Shown here one piece after another: positions 39,841 through 52,300 of a stretch of DNA of 64,000 nt. This DNA is from Telmatactis stephensoni (Eukaryota; Cnidaria; Anthozoa; Actiniaria; Isophelliidae). Position 1 is the stretch's first letter; each line of letters starts with the position of its first letter. The notes below the pieces were generated by a model. It saw only the letters and a program-made list of their open reading frames with translations. It had not been told where the DNA came from and searched no databases. The stretch covers positions 124,001-188,000 of the forward strand of contig JALIZF010001424.1 in the NCBI GenBank assembly GCA_029948255.1. The letters are read 5' to 3'. The position numbers and the translations under genes are program-made.

Positions 39841-40694
39841 GGTCGATGAAGGTTTGAGTAGTTTCCTAGGCAACCGCAGAGTACACCTTAGTTTGCCGAC
39901 GAGACAAACAGCGGCGGCGTAGGAGCTTAGTTTTATAATTGTAAAATTTTGGGTCATCCACTGCAGTTAGAACGAAGCTCGCGATTTGTTAAAACGACAA
40001 AAACAAAGAATATGTGGATTACTCTGAACAATGTCTTTTTGTTCTACTTGTAGCCTGTGGCATTGTTTCCTTCCGACCGTAGTGTATTTATACTGAAAAT
40101 TTTAACTTGTTTACACGTTTGACGTCCATAACCAACTGCAGCTATTTTGTCTGCTTTCTACTTTTTTCGACCATAAAACTAAACGACTAAAAACACAAGT
40201 ACCTTAAAACAGATATTGATAAAACCGGGAAAAAAGCAATAATAACAATTATAATGAGTCAATGGGCAAGAGCAAATAAAAGGCAAGTCGGCAAATCTTC
40301 AAAAACTGGCGCTGTTCAGTTGTTCAGTCTTCGTATAGTCTTTGGAGAGATTGAAAATCAACATGTGTTTAACTAATCACGTTTATTTTGAAAACGTTTC
40401 GTGTATCAATAAGAGATATATATATATGTTGGAAAAACACTAATCCTAATCACTTGAGTGAGATAAGAAACTGACAGAGAAAAACAACGTGGGAAGCCCA
40501 TATCGATCTCGTTCATCTATCGTGGCACTATCATCGCTACCACCAGATTAGAAAAGATTAGAACATATATGAGGAACAAATGGAAAACTCGTTGAGACAT
40601 TACACATCTGTTACATCTTAATAGCAGACTAAAATGTTTCTTTTGAGAAGTAGCAATATTCGGAAATGCACGCAAAAGTATAGCTTTTGCACGC

Positions 40695-41000
40695 TTATTC
40701 AACCAATCAAAATCGTTCACTACCGCTGACCGACAGCTGCATTCCCACGTGAAATCCAAAAAGCATTATAAAAAGGTATTCACTTCCAATGATAAGAAAG
40801 TAAGTGCAAGTCAACCAATCAAAATCGTTCACTACCGCTGACCATCAGCTGCATTCCAACGTGAAACCTTCAAAATGGATTCACTTTCACTTTTAACCAA
40901 TCTGAAGGCGCGTAATCATCCAGTCAACCAAAATTGTTATACTTCCGCTCGCCATAAGCTAAATTCCCATGAGAAATCTGCAAAAGTACTCACTTTAAAA
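40695..41000. repeat. Three tandem copies of a 112-bp unit upstream of the Kir gene
   Basis: AACCAATCAAAATCGTTCAC and TACCGCTGACC starts at 40701 and recurs at 40813 and, more diverged, at 40926. Each unit carries an ATTGG/CCAAT motif, CAGCTG or a variant, and CACGTGAAA or a variant. The block ends 1.7 kb before the channel start codon. Confidence 0.85.
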
Positions 41001-42710
41001 TTGACGTAGATATCAATTAAATACTCTTAAAAAAGAAAGTAGAAAACTTTTTAATAATTAATTGTTACTTTAGTATTTTTCATTTGGGTACCTCCCTGGG
41101 GCATTCTCACTAGTATGTAAGACAAAACTTTGGCTCTCGTATTTATTAGTATAATTTCCCCACATATAATATTGAGACTTTTATACTGAGAATGTATCAA
41201 TCCCTGTGGAGTTTATAGAGCAAATAAAATGTATTGAAACTCGTTTCTAAAAAGATTTTCTCTTCAGTTTGAAATTTTGAACCGATCAACAGAAAAAAGA
41301 ACTTCCAGTTGGCCATGTTCCCCATATAGACAATTTATTGTATTTAGAATTATCTCTAAAAGGGAATCAGTTAGTAAATGAGAAATAAAGAAATGTGCTT
41401 CCCTGCAAAGTTATAGCAATTTTTGATATTTTAGTCAGTCAAAGATGACCATTTTAACCATACCAAAGTAGCACCTTTCTGCATTTTGTCTTTCGCGCTT
41501 AACTTTCGCGGACCATTACTTAAAACAAAATGTAAAAAGCTCTATATCGATTTCTAGCATTTTATTGACACTGTTATAAATTGGATCACTAAAAGTCAAA
41601 ATTATCTTCACTTACAATTGTTTTCTTCATCTAACGACATACAAGACATCCAATTACTTCGCGGAGAGAACTGTTTAAATTTTTAAGATTTTTAAATTAA
41701 TTTTTAAAATAATGAATGGTCGACTATTCTTCATTCTTTTTGATCTTTTCTAAGGAAATTGTGAGAAAGGTAAATAGATTACTTACACCTGAAGTTGGGG
41801 GCAAAATGGTTAAAAACAACTCACTTTTACAGGATATTACTTGGTGGAATATTAAATTGTTTTAAAGCATTCCTTCCTCAAGACAAAACTAAATATTTTT
41901 TTCATTTGACCAACATTTTAATGACATATACGTTTATTTGATGACAAAGAAATCTGACTGACAATACAAGAGTGAGAATTTAAAGAATCCCAATCTAACG
42001 CAGACAAGCAGCTCTCAACCATTACATCAAAAACCACTTGTAAAGCCCAACCTACTATCAGATCTCTTAGCATGCATTCATTTAAATCCAAAAAAGACAG
42101 GCTGCCCCACAGGCAACTGATATTACTGTAATTGACTAAAAGCGATTTCGATCTGTCGAAATGAATCCTCGACACCAGTGTCTTTTGATCTCCTATTTAG
42201 CATTGTTCCAGTGGAAAATTTTGTCACGGTTTTTCATTTTCTTGTTACAAAAAGATCGTCAGATGGATTTTTTTCTCTGTATATGAACAGAGACAACGCC
42301 TATAAAACGGAAGAAAAGACGGTGAATTGGAATCCGGTGTGGTTATATAGATTAGATCTCGTAGACCATGCGTTTAATCCATGGTTTTCTTACATAGTTA
42401 TTTCAATTTCACTGTGAAACCAACATAATGACAGCATAGTATAAATTCTTGAAGATTAAAAATAATTTGGTAAATTGACGTTCATAGGTAATGAAAACAC
42501 GCGCCGTCTCGTAGTTATGCTTATTACATGGCCCATTTGATTGTAAATTCATGAGGAGTTTTGACTCGGATCCGGTCTCGTGGCGATTATTACACTCTAG
42601 ATCCACATGTGCAATGCGCAATGCCCATTATGAACAGCTGAGACCAATGACTCCCTGCTCGATGGAGACAAAAGGACGATCAAGACGATTCTGTTCCACA
42701 ACGCGAAATC
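41001..42710. other. Upstream region of the Kir gene
   Basis: AT-rich, no other gene seen. Presumably contains the Kir promoter and 5' UTR, but I see no decisive TATA element. Confidence 0.35.
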
Positions 42711-44010
42711 ATGAGAACGCATAGTTCTCTATCAAAGCCAAAATTTTCTACCCTGACTCGAAAGCTAACACGTTTTCTATCAACAGACCAGGACGTACCA
42801 CGCGAAAAGAGATCAAGGCTGGTTTCTAAGCAGGGCAAAGTGAATATTGTAGCAGTGAATGTTCAACGTCGAAATCTGTTGTATCTGTCGGACGCATTCA
42901 CGACTCTGATCGACTGCAAGTGGTACTGGATAGCCCTGGTTTTCTCTGCTAGCTTTTTAAGCAGTTGGCTGTTTTTTGGGACAATTTGGTGGCTGAATTG
43001 TATGGCTAAGAAATGGACAGACATCACAGATGACATGTGTGGAGAATGTCACTTCATTGGACCTCGGCCTTCCTCTTCTCCATCGAGACACAAACAACAA
43101 TTGGTTACGGAGGTCGGCAGGTAAGCTGGTCTGTTCAAGTGAGAAATTGTTTTTCTTATGTGTGTATGTGAATGTGTTTTTCTTACATTGTGCATATTTT
43201 GTCCCTCTGTCTGTGTGTGTATGTGTGCAGTGAAACTCACATGTATTGAAATACTTCAAATGCTGAACATATTAACACATAAAGCTCAATAAAGGCATCA
43301 CTTAAACGCCTTCTACTTAAAAAAACTTCAAAAGCAATCGGCTATCATGCATGTTATTCACGTGGGTTGTAATCAGTATTGAAAACAAATTCCTTGCACC
43401 CTGCAAAGCTTAATAAGATCATTTCTTTGTTCCTTACTAAAAGCTCACTACACATGAATAAGTAACTCACGTATGTATGTTTAGCATGTTTTTACCGTTT
43501 TCTAGTGTATAAACCTCTTAGTTGTCATATCGTAATTTTAAAGACGATTATTGACAAAGGGACTAGTTGAATACCATTTAGCCAAAAGCCTAGACGTCAT
43601 CGCCGCTGGCATCGAAACAATGTCAAAAAATGGGGAGTTGCTTTGTTGTATTGAGACTCTCGATTGTTGACTTCCTTTACTCACTATATATTTGATCATT
43701 CTTCGTCTCACGTTGGTACTAAGTAACCGTTCCTGTCACTACTTGATTATTTTTAATTTTCTAATCTTTGCTATAGAACAGAATATAAAAATTGTAGCTT
43801 TGGGGTATACAATGCTTGATAAGTGAAGAGCTGGCCGCAGCAATTTTTGGGGTCAAAAACACTAAAACAGCTAAAAACAAAACTTGGGAGGATGCGAGGT
43901 GGAGGGGAAGTGGAGGTGGGGTGAAAAAAGTGATTTCTCTAACTTTGGACTATTTTCTTTCACTTTATTCCCCGTTATGCCTATTTTTTCTTTTGTTTTC
44001 TTTTTGTTAG

Positions 44011-44016
44011 TTTTCC

Positions 44017-44115
<99 letters not shown>

Positions 44116-44190
44116 TTTCTTTCTTTCTTTCTTTCTTTCTTTCTTTCCTTCCTTCCTTCCTTCTTTTTCTTTCTCCTTCCTCATGTTTGG
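44011..44190. repeat. (CTTT)n microsatellite
   Basis: About 35 CTTT units with a few interruptions, then CCTT units, in the Kir intron. Long open frames through it are repeat artefacts. Confidence 0.95.
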
Positions 44191-45055
44191 TCCCTTCCCT
44201 CCATTCGTTCTTCCATCCTTTCGTTTTTCCTTTCTTTCATTCCACAATTCGATCAAAATACTTGCGTCATAAACTGAAAAAAACTAATGACATTACGAGC
44301 ACATCTACACGTATTCATGAATTCTAATTCAACACACGAAATTGAGTTGTTAATTCCAAAAATACTTTTTAAAACCTTAGCTGTTTATGTTAATTTTTTA
44401 TCAACACTAGTTGATGTTAGCAAGAAGACGAACAGGAAAGCAAATATGAAAATATGAGCTACCGGAGTCTATTTTTATGACAATGACAAACGTATTAAAA
44501 AGACAGCACTAAAACAGCCTATCAGTCGGTTTGCATCTGAGAAAATCACATGCACATCATTACGATACGGATCTCCGCAGATGGTCCATCGCCAATGTTG
44601 CAGGCGATCCCTTGGGTATTCTCTCATTTCCTTGGCGTGGACAATTGATGAAACATTAGTTTTCGAGTTTGATCGTAAGAACAGGATAAAGACATTTGCT
44701 TGATTACTCTTTTGGACTAACATTTAAGGGGGCGATATTGTTGGCTTCATTACGGGGTGCAGACTCTAAATAGCAAAGATACGGAAATGATCACAGAATA
44801 GAGCTAAAACAGCAATATTGTGTAACTATAAACCTTATTACGTAAGTAAAGTTGTTTTGATGGCCAGGTGATTGTCAGTGTAATGCGTACTTTTTTTCTT
44901 TTTTCAATCGGTCGCAAACAAGTTAAACGGGGATTAAAAGCAGCAATATTACACAATCATAAGGTTTATTACGTAAGTAGGAATTATTCTTGTCCTAACG
45001 CCTTTATTATAGACCTGGTGTAATGAAATACCGCGAAACATCGAGATAGAATGAA

Positions 45056-45362
45056 GTGGAAGTTTGAATGAAAGATTCAGTGTTAGAGGAGAAATCCCAC
45101 CAAGGAAACTTTCTGAGTGGAGACCCTATTGCCCTAAACAGAGAAAAGGTCAAGTGAGGTCTCACGAATAGAAAGTTGACCTCATAGCTCAGTTGGTACT
45201 AGAGCATTGGCGTACAAATCCAGGGATCGTGGGTTCGAATACCTCCAAGACAAGACAATTTTTCCTCTGCTTTGTTAGGGCAATAGACCGTAGGGTCACC
45301 GCTCGGAAAGTTTCCTTTGTGGGATTTATCTCCTAGTACTGCATTTTTCATTCAACTTCCAC
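45056..45362. mobile_element. Foldback element with a tRNA-like unit at its centre
   Basis: The left arm GTGGAAGTTTGAATGAAAGA, GAGAAATCCCACCAAGGAAA, CTTTCTGAG, ACCCTATTGCCCTAA recurs inverted at about 45255-45362. The arms are about 100 bp with moderate divergence. Between them 45178-45251 reads as a tRNA-like sequence. It sits in the Kir intron. Confidence 0.75.
45178..45251 (+). repeat. tRNA-like sequence between inverted arms
   Basis: CTCATAGCTCAGTTGGTACT is a good A box and GTGGGTTCGAATACC a good B box, 74 bases overall. Acceptor and anticodon stems pair poorly (GACCTCA against CCAAGAC), and the anticodon is unclear. It probably supplies a pol III promoter rather than a tRNA. Confidence 0.5.
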
Positions 45363-45789
45363 TATTAAAGATCTAAGTAACGGATCTAAATATTTAGCAT
45401 GACAACCGAAAGCTCGAGTAAAATCCTTAAAACGAGAGCACGTCTCATTTCAAATTATCTTTTCATTGTTTGCGTAAGTTCGGGTTTTTCTTGTTGATCA
45501 CGTAGTCAGTGCATTGTAAACGGAAATCTATAAAAACGGTAAACACAGGCACCATCTTAAAGCTCATTAATTAAGAGTTGTGAAAACCCTGAGTAATGCA
45601 GTCTAGTAAATCAATTTGATATCGAAATGGTGATGTTTATTCGAGACTGAAACGTTTGAGTGAACTGAAAAATATTTGCACGGATAAGCACGAAAAACGA
45701 TAACGAGCAGGCACAATCGAAAGAAACTTTTGTCATTGCAAAACGGGTCCCGGCGGTGAAGTAAACAAAATGGCTGGGACTCAGCATAA

Positions 45790-46114
45790 AGGTACGGTAA
45801 TACGAGCAGCAAAATCGTGCAACTTGTCGGGCAACATTGTTGCGTTGCAAATTGTAGAGCGATGTTGCTGGTATTACCACCCCGCGCGCAACTTGTCATG
45901 CAACAAAAATCGATGTTGCAGGTTGTAAAAATTTGTTGCACAAAGTAGAACCACTTTCTACTTTTTGCAACAAGCAGCCGCAACCTGCAACATCGATTTT
46001 TGTTGCGTGACAAGTTGCGCGCGGGGCGGTAATACGAGCAGCATCGCTCTACAACTTGCAACAAAAATGTTGCGCGACAAGTTGCACGATTTTGTTGCTC
46101 GTATTACCGCACCT
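45790..46114. mobile_element. MITE with AGGTACGGTAATACGAGCAG ends and TAA duplication
   Basis: TIRs of about 40 bp (AGGTACGGTAATACGAGCAG, then CAAAATCGTGCAACTTGTCG) are flanked by TAA at 45787-45789 and 46115-46117. The interior is itself a long hairpin with GCGCGCAACTTGTCATGCAA and its inverse, so nearly the whole element folds back. The end sequence and duplication resemble the element at 24027. Reading frames across it are spurious. Confidence 0.85.
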
Positions 46115-46565
46115 TAACAAATAGGAAATCATTTAAAGAGTATCTCCAGAGAATTCCTCCCCCATATCCAAAAACATGCATGCAAAACTTTATATGCATG
46201 AGTTTGTGCTGTTATCGGTTTTCACAAGTTTCTCGAGCTTTAATACCAAAACTTGTAAAAAGTTATTTGCGAGGGAGAATGAAGCTATTTATGTCCAGAA
46301 TTTTTTTATTTCAAAATTGACACACGATTCTGCAATCAAGTGAAATATTCTAAAAATACTAAGTAATTGCCAAATAGCTCATTCGATCTAATACGTCAGC
46401 CTACACAGAAGGAAGTTTTAGATAAACTGTTAGATACTCTTAAAATGTTCACAAAACAACCATTTGCAATTACCGTGCCTTGATCGCTTTCTTCTCCCTT
46501 ACTGCTTGGCCTGAAGCAACTCATTTGTACTCTTGGACTTCCTGTTCTATGTACATCGCATCCCC

Positions 46566-46732
46566 AATAGCCCAGTTGCGAGATATGCTTCACCTTCCAC
46601 ATACAAAGGATTTAGAACGAGGCTACGTGCTAAAACTTTTGTCTTGTTACGAATGACTAAGCTTTATGCACGTATCCTCGTCTTGATACTTTTGTATGTG
46701 GCAAGTGAAGTGTATCTCGGAAGTCGGCTATT
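46566..46732. mobile_element. Hairpin MITE in the Kir intron, copy A
   Basis: AATAGCCCAGTTGCGAGATA, then GCTTCACCTTCCACATACAA folds onto GTATGTGGCAAGTGAAG, GTATCTCGG and GTCGGCTATT. A short loop lies around AATGACTAAGCTTTATGCA. A second copy lies about 680 bases downstream in the same orientation. Confidence 0.8.
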
Positions 46733-47242
46733 CTTCCTCTTCCCGTTTGATGCCACAGGAAACCCAATGGAGAAGCCTTTAGAGGTTACCCTCTTCGAAC
46801 TTTCGTCGCTTCGCTCCTTGCAACCCGAGCATGAGAATTAGGAGCCTCTGGTATCCAGGGTAATCACTTGAAAAATTGAACGAATATACAAATCACGGGA
46901 TCCTGTTAGATCGGTTGGATTATATGAAAGAAATTAAAATTAGAAAACGGTTACAAGTTGCCTGGTACTTATACTGAACAACAAAGAAAGTAAGAAAAAA
47001 AAAAAAAATACCGAAATAAAACGTGAAAAGAAAAAAATACCAAACCCAAAAACACCCCCATACAAACATAAAATAGGTCAACTTTGTCTCAAAAGATCAG
47101 ACACAAGCTATGTTCACACAATATAGATAAACGTGAGCCCCACTTATTCTGTATTTTCGTACACTTCTACTTCTCTAATTGCATTCAATGCGCCTCGACA
47201 TTTATATCATTTATATCATATTTATATCATTATCGCCATACT

Positions 47243-47422
47243 AATAGTCCAGTTCCGAGATATGCTTCACCTGCCACATACAAAGGAACTTGAACGAGGC
47301 TACGTGATAAAACTGTTATCTTGTTACGAATGACTGAGCTTTATGCACGTCGCCTCGTCTTGATACTTTTATATGTGGTAAGCGAAGTGGACTAATATCA
47401 TGTCGGCTATGAAGTCGGCTAT
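47243..47422. mobile_element. Hairpin MITE in the Kir intron, copy B
   Basis: It matches copy A from AATAGTCCAGTTCCGAGATA through GCTTCACCTGCCACATACAA to TGAAGTCGGCTATT, with a 3' end rearranged by a duplicated GTCGGCTAT. Its right edge is only 65 bases from Kir exon 2. Confidence 0.8.
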
Positions 47423-48249
47423 TATCAAGCAAAATACTCATGAATTGACGACAACAATATACCAGCTTCAACAACTTTTTTTTCCAGATAACGCCCGAGT
47501 GTCCAGAGGGTGTGTTATGTCTTCTACTTCAAACCATCACTGGTCTCACGATCTCTGCGTCGCTGATGGGCCTCGTCTTTGCTAAGATCTCTAGGCCACG
47601 TCCTCGTGCGCAAACTCTAGTCTTCTCAACTAACGCAGTCATCACAACTAAAAACGACGTAACGGAATTATCTTTCCGTGTGGGCGACGTACGAAAAAGT
47701 CAGCTCTTGGAAGTCACGATAAAAATGCACTGCTTTCGATTCGCAACCAGTCAAAACAGTGATAAAATACTCATCGATCAAATAGAGTTACCTCTGTCAT
47801 TTAGCCCCGGTAGTGAACCCGATTATGAAATACGACCCTTTTTCCTTACCCCAATGGTTGTGAGTCACGTGATCGATGATAAAAGCCCACTATATGGCCT
47901 CGGCGAGAAGGCACTGCTGAACTCCAGTATGGAGTTCGTGGCTGTATTAGAGGGCGTGGTCGAGGCTACAGGGATGGTAACGCAGGCAAAAACGTCGTAC
48001 CTTCCACACGAGATATTGTGGGACCACGACTTTTGCCCTTTGCCAATTAAGTCTTCAGTAACAAGCAGTAGAATACTCTATGACTTTTCTTACTTTGATA
48101 AAACGTATCCACTCAGATGTGCGCGTTTAGATTATAATCACCATAAACGTGCTGCTTGTACGGAACCCAATGGCGATGTTTGGATACCCCGTCAAGTACA
48201 TAATAAGAACTCATGTTAGCACTATGACTGTAAAAATGTTTTTAACTTG

Positions 48250-48255
48250 AATAAA
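48250..48255 (+). terminator. Poly(A) signal of the Kir gene
   Basis: AATAAA 31 bases after the stop codon, followed by a GTGTG-containing stretch. Confidence 0.6.
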
Positions 48256-49300
48256 CGTGTGAGCCCAAGCACATGTTCTTTGCATACAATTTTCCTATAT
48301 TCTAAGTACAATTCTACTTCACACGGCACGTCGTATTGCGAGAATCCCCACAAGGGTTGCGCGCTATTAAAGCTTCACTCGGCCTAAAGATTGGAATAAT
48401 TGATTTGGTTCTTAAAAACGTTTAGTGTTGACATTGAAAATAGGAATCAAACAGGTCATAACAGAGATCCTCGACATCTGTCAAGGGAAAGCTTAACAGT
48501 ACTTGACGTGTATTTAGTCAATATGGATCTACTACAAAGATGAATACCAGTTTTGAGGGCTTTGGAAGAATCGCGGCTCCAAATATAAAAGGAAACACGT
48601 TTTCTCCGCATTTCAGAAAGTGGACGTGACGTAGTCTGAAGAAACTGCACCAATCAGTCAATAACGAAACATGTAATGGCATAGAAAAGCGAGATAATAC
48701 GGTAAAGCCGATTGAGAGCAATCCACGAAATACTATTACAACGCCATCATCATGTTTAATAGTTAGACGCGGTTTCTTCCTCTTATCCTACGTTTCGACG
48801 TTAGAGGTTTTTACGGAGCTGCGTCTTTGTAAAATTTTATTTAGCGCTTCCCACCCCCTCTCAATCTAAGACTGACGCCATAGAACAGATATGCATTGAA
48901 TGTCTTACGTGAGGAACCTTTTCTGAACCATAGCCGATTAGCCTAATCAGTCTAAATTAGTCCTGGATAAGCGGTTATCAGGCTTTCAGGGCTCTCAGGC
49001 CAAGAGTGATGCACTACAAAATACACCAAGCATTACCATTCCATCACGAATTTTCATTCACAATCTCATAATCAGTATAATATACGCCATACTCCTGAAT
49101 TTATACCGTTATTTAATAATTACCTATGTAATATCAAGATTCTTGCACACCACCTACAAGCAGACACTCTTACACCAAGGTGTCTCAGTTTCTCAACACT
49201 CAGGGGTTGGGAAAAAGGGAAAGAAAGCTAAGCAGTCAGACCCTGTTATAAAATGAAGTCTTTGAGACAATGATGATAGAGAGTTCAGTTCCATCATTTT
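48256..49300. other. Intergenic DNA between convergent Kir and FAH
   Basis: No exon recognised. TTTATT at 48836-48841 is a possible minus-strand poly(A) signal for FAH. Confidence 0.4.
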
Positions 49301-52300
49301 TCAGAAGTTGTAAGGTGGTACAATTTTACCGGTACAACTACCAAATCCAACCCTGTAGCCATCACCTTGGGCGTAGCCTGTCATTACAACTTCATCACTG
49401 TCTTGCAGGAACTTCCTTGTCATACCATTCCCAATGTCAATAGGCTTGGTGCCCTTCCAACAAAGTTCAAGCATTGAACCAAAAGAATCAGGGTGCTGCA
49501 AGGAAGGAGAGGCGAGAGTTTACTAGTCAGTTAAGTGAGAAGTAACAATGATGACCATGTTAACATGGAAGATGGTCACTCCCGAGAAGGGACAAAAATG
49601 TCCTCTTTTGCTGTCTCATAACAACTGACAAAGTACTTTAAACTGATTCTGTAGTGGTCCCGCTACCCTTAGAACGAAGCTTGTGATTCATTGAAAACAA
49701 AAAAACAAAACAAAAAACAGCAAGCAAACAAACAAACAAACATAAAACAAAGAACATACATGTAGATGACAAGTAGAACAAAACACATTGTTCAACATAT
49801 TCCACTCATTGTTTTTAGCTTTTTCAACAAATCACAAGCTGATTCTGTTCTGGGAAGAAAGATAATGTGTTGATAAAGTGTTGCAGGCTTTCCTTTGTGA
49901 ATTACCCATGCAATTGAGCAGATAAGGTGAAGGAATCCAAGAAATTGAAACTTTGGGCATAAGAACATCTCATAAAAACAAGGTCTAACCATCACATTAA
50001 TATCATGACAATATCAGTAGATGTATGATCATGTGCTGTCATTCACTTATCAGGACCCAGTTGCATGAAGAGCAAAAAGTGCTATTTGTTGGAGAAATTC
50101 TTATCCAGTGGGATAGTTATTGGAAAATGCCACTATTTAAAGTCCACTGAATAGGATTTATCTAAAGGATAGTACTATCAGTTACCATCACCTTCTTACA
50201 ACTAGGACATAGGCACTTAGTGGAGCATTTTTATGATCTACTTTCAAGTGATTATGGCAGATCCAGGATTTTTCCGAGGGGGGGTTCTGTTTCTTAAATC
50301 CAGCTGTGTATAATAATCTATTCTTTGGTTGATGTTTGACAAAAAATGGCTTAAAAGCTTCAAGGGGGGGTTCCGTGGACCCCTTCGACCCCCTGGATCC
50401 GCCACTGAAAAAGAAAAGAATTCAGCCAATATCTATAGCCTACCTCACCACTGATGGTACCAGATCCCATCAGATCACCTGGTCTTAGATTACACCCTGT
50501 GACAGAGTGATGGACAAGTTGTTGTTTCTGAGTCCAGTACATGTTCTAATAACAAACAAACAAACAAAATTATAACTTCCTATTATGACATCCCCTTGGT
50601 ATCATCAGCATTGAACAATAAAGGCCATTCTCCACTCCTCACTGAAAGCACTCACAGCCAGCTAGAGAATACCTTTTTACTCTCTGATCATTCAGTCTCT
50701 ACTTCTTGTGACTTGTGTAGATTTTTTTCTTTAGTTCATACTGACATCTTGACCAATGCCGTCGATCATGTGACATCTACAGAATTCAGATTAAATTTGA
50801 GCAAGTAAACACTGCAAGTAAAAATAGCTCAAAATTTTAAATGCACTCTGTAAGTACTTGCTAGAACACACTGCACTGTGAGTAAAAACAGTAATTGTTA
50901 GCTTGCTGTAAGTGCTGCCTTTCAGCAAGGAGTGGAAAATGGCTTTAAGTCAGTTAACATAATTGCATGTACTGATACCAATGATGTTGTACACAATGCC
51001 ATTCTGGCGTATGCCTAGGAAACTAAAATTCAATCAATATTAATGCACTAGCTTAAATAAATGGTTCGATCTCTACTTGTAGTTACCTTAAAGTTTGTCT
51101 TGCAGATAACAGCTGGATTTTCAAGTCCCTCACCTGAAGTATATAATATTCAGAAGATGTAACTGCTAAATAACCTGAAATTTTGGAAGTTTCCCATTTC
51201 TCACATTTCTTCCCTTTCTTTGCGTCACCACATGAGGGCTTTTATCTCTCCTTCAATTAAGAAAGAGAAAAGACCCAAAGGATTTGAAGCACTTTGTTAG
51301 CCATCATGATTGAGAATATTCTTTTACACAATTGTCTGGTCCTCTCCCCAGTGTTTAAACTATGGATAGTTTGAACAAGACTGCACTGCTGTGCACAGCT
51401 TGCAGACCAACACTGGATTGGGGGTGAGGAAGTTAGCTTCAGTTGTTTGAAGAATGAAACTGTTTTTGTATGACTGTGAAAACAGCACGGTCACAGCACA
51501 GTACCTTCACAAAAGGAATTCGAATGTCTTTATAGACAACATAGCATGGTCACTGCATGGTGTGGTCCATTTCACTCTCATGCATATATAAAATTGCTCT
51601 GTTGTCAAGTGCTGTACACATAGAGGCTACATGTTTGTCATATAGCTGCTTCAATAATGCATGGACATCCATAGAACAATATAATGAACTATTTGAAATC
51701 AAGATGTTAGATTCACACTTTTATTGATAGTCAATGTATCTGATATTGGACTTACAATTGAGAGCAACTTCCAGTTTGATGTCAAATGTGTAGGGATCAG
51801 AGTGTTGAAGGTATGGTAGAGGTGTAGGTTCCTACAAGGTAACAGACATGTTTCTAAACAATAATTGCAGCATCAGGATTGTCAAACATTTAGATTTTTT
51901 GTCTTTTCTGAATATGTTCCCAGAGAGGCACCACTTACAGTAGGTACATCATGTAAATGCCTTCATGACATGCAAATTATTTCAGTCTAAAAGGCTCCAA
52001 TGAAGCCTGTACAACTACACTAAAACAAGATGAAGGTACATGAAGATGTAATAATTGGTGTTTGCTTAAAATTTGGATGTGTTTTAAAAACTCATTGACG
52101 CATGGCATTAAACAATAATGGATTAACTATCATGGACTAGCTACGAGAGACTGATTATTATCCACTCAGATTTCCTAAGCTGTAAAATCTAAAAACCTCT
52201 GATTGATTGAAATAATTGTAAAGTCATGTGCATGTGTATGACCTGAAGAAGTTACCTGCACAGGGTTTGGACCAGCGAAAGGTTGCAGTGCCTCCATTGT

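Larger units (their letters stand above)
42711..48219 (+). pseudogene. Inward-rectifier K+ channel (Kir), two exons, two frameshifts in exon 1
   Basis: Exon 1 (42711-43120) encodes the cytosolic N-terminus with KRSRLVSKQGKVNI, slide helix and M1 (WYWIALVFSASFLSSWLFFG). It then breaks frame: about one extra base at 43034-43036 and one at 43060 separate the frames for CVENVTSL and TSAFLFSIETQTTIGYGG. The latter is the pore helix with the GYG filter. CAG|GTAAGC joins exon 2 (47488-48219), which is fully open: QITPECPEG, M2, SRPRPRAQTLVFS and the cytosolic domain with EKALL, VVEATGMVTQAKTSYLPHEI. Ignoring the two bases gives about 379 residues, normal for Kir channels. The family sets resting potential as PIP2-gated tetramers. 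The M2 rectification position carries Ser rather than Asp. It is either a recent pseudogene or two base-call errors; the intact long second exon favours error or very recent loss. Confidence 0.8.

Noticed and set aside
43884..44327. 147-codon plus frame rich in F, L and S
   Set aside because: Translation of the (CTTT)n microsatellite.
45603..46064. 153-codon minus frame
   Set aside because: Mostly within the hairpin MITE at 45790-46114.
46533..46841. 102-codon plus frame with a hydrophobic segment
   Set aside because: It covers the hairpin MITE copy A; the hydrophobic piece is encoded by the MITE arm.
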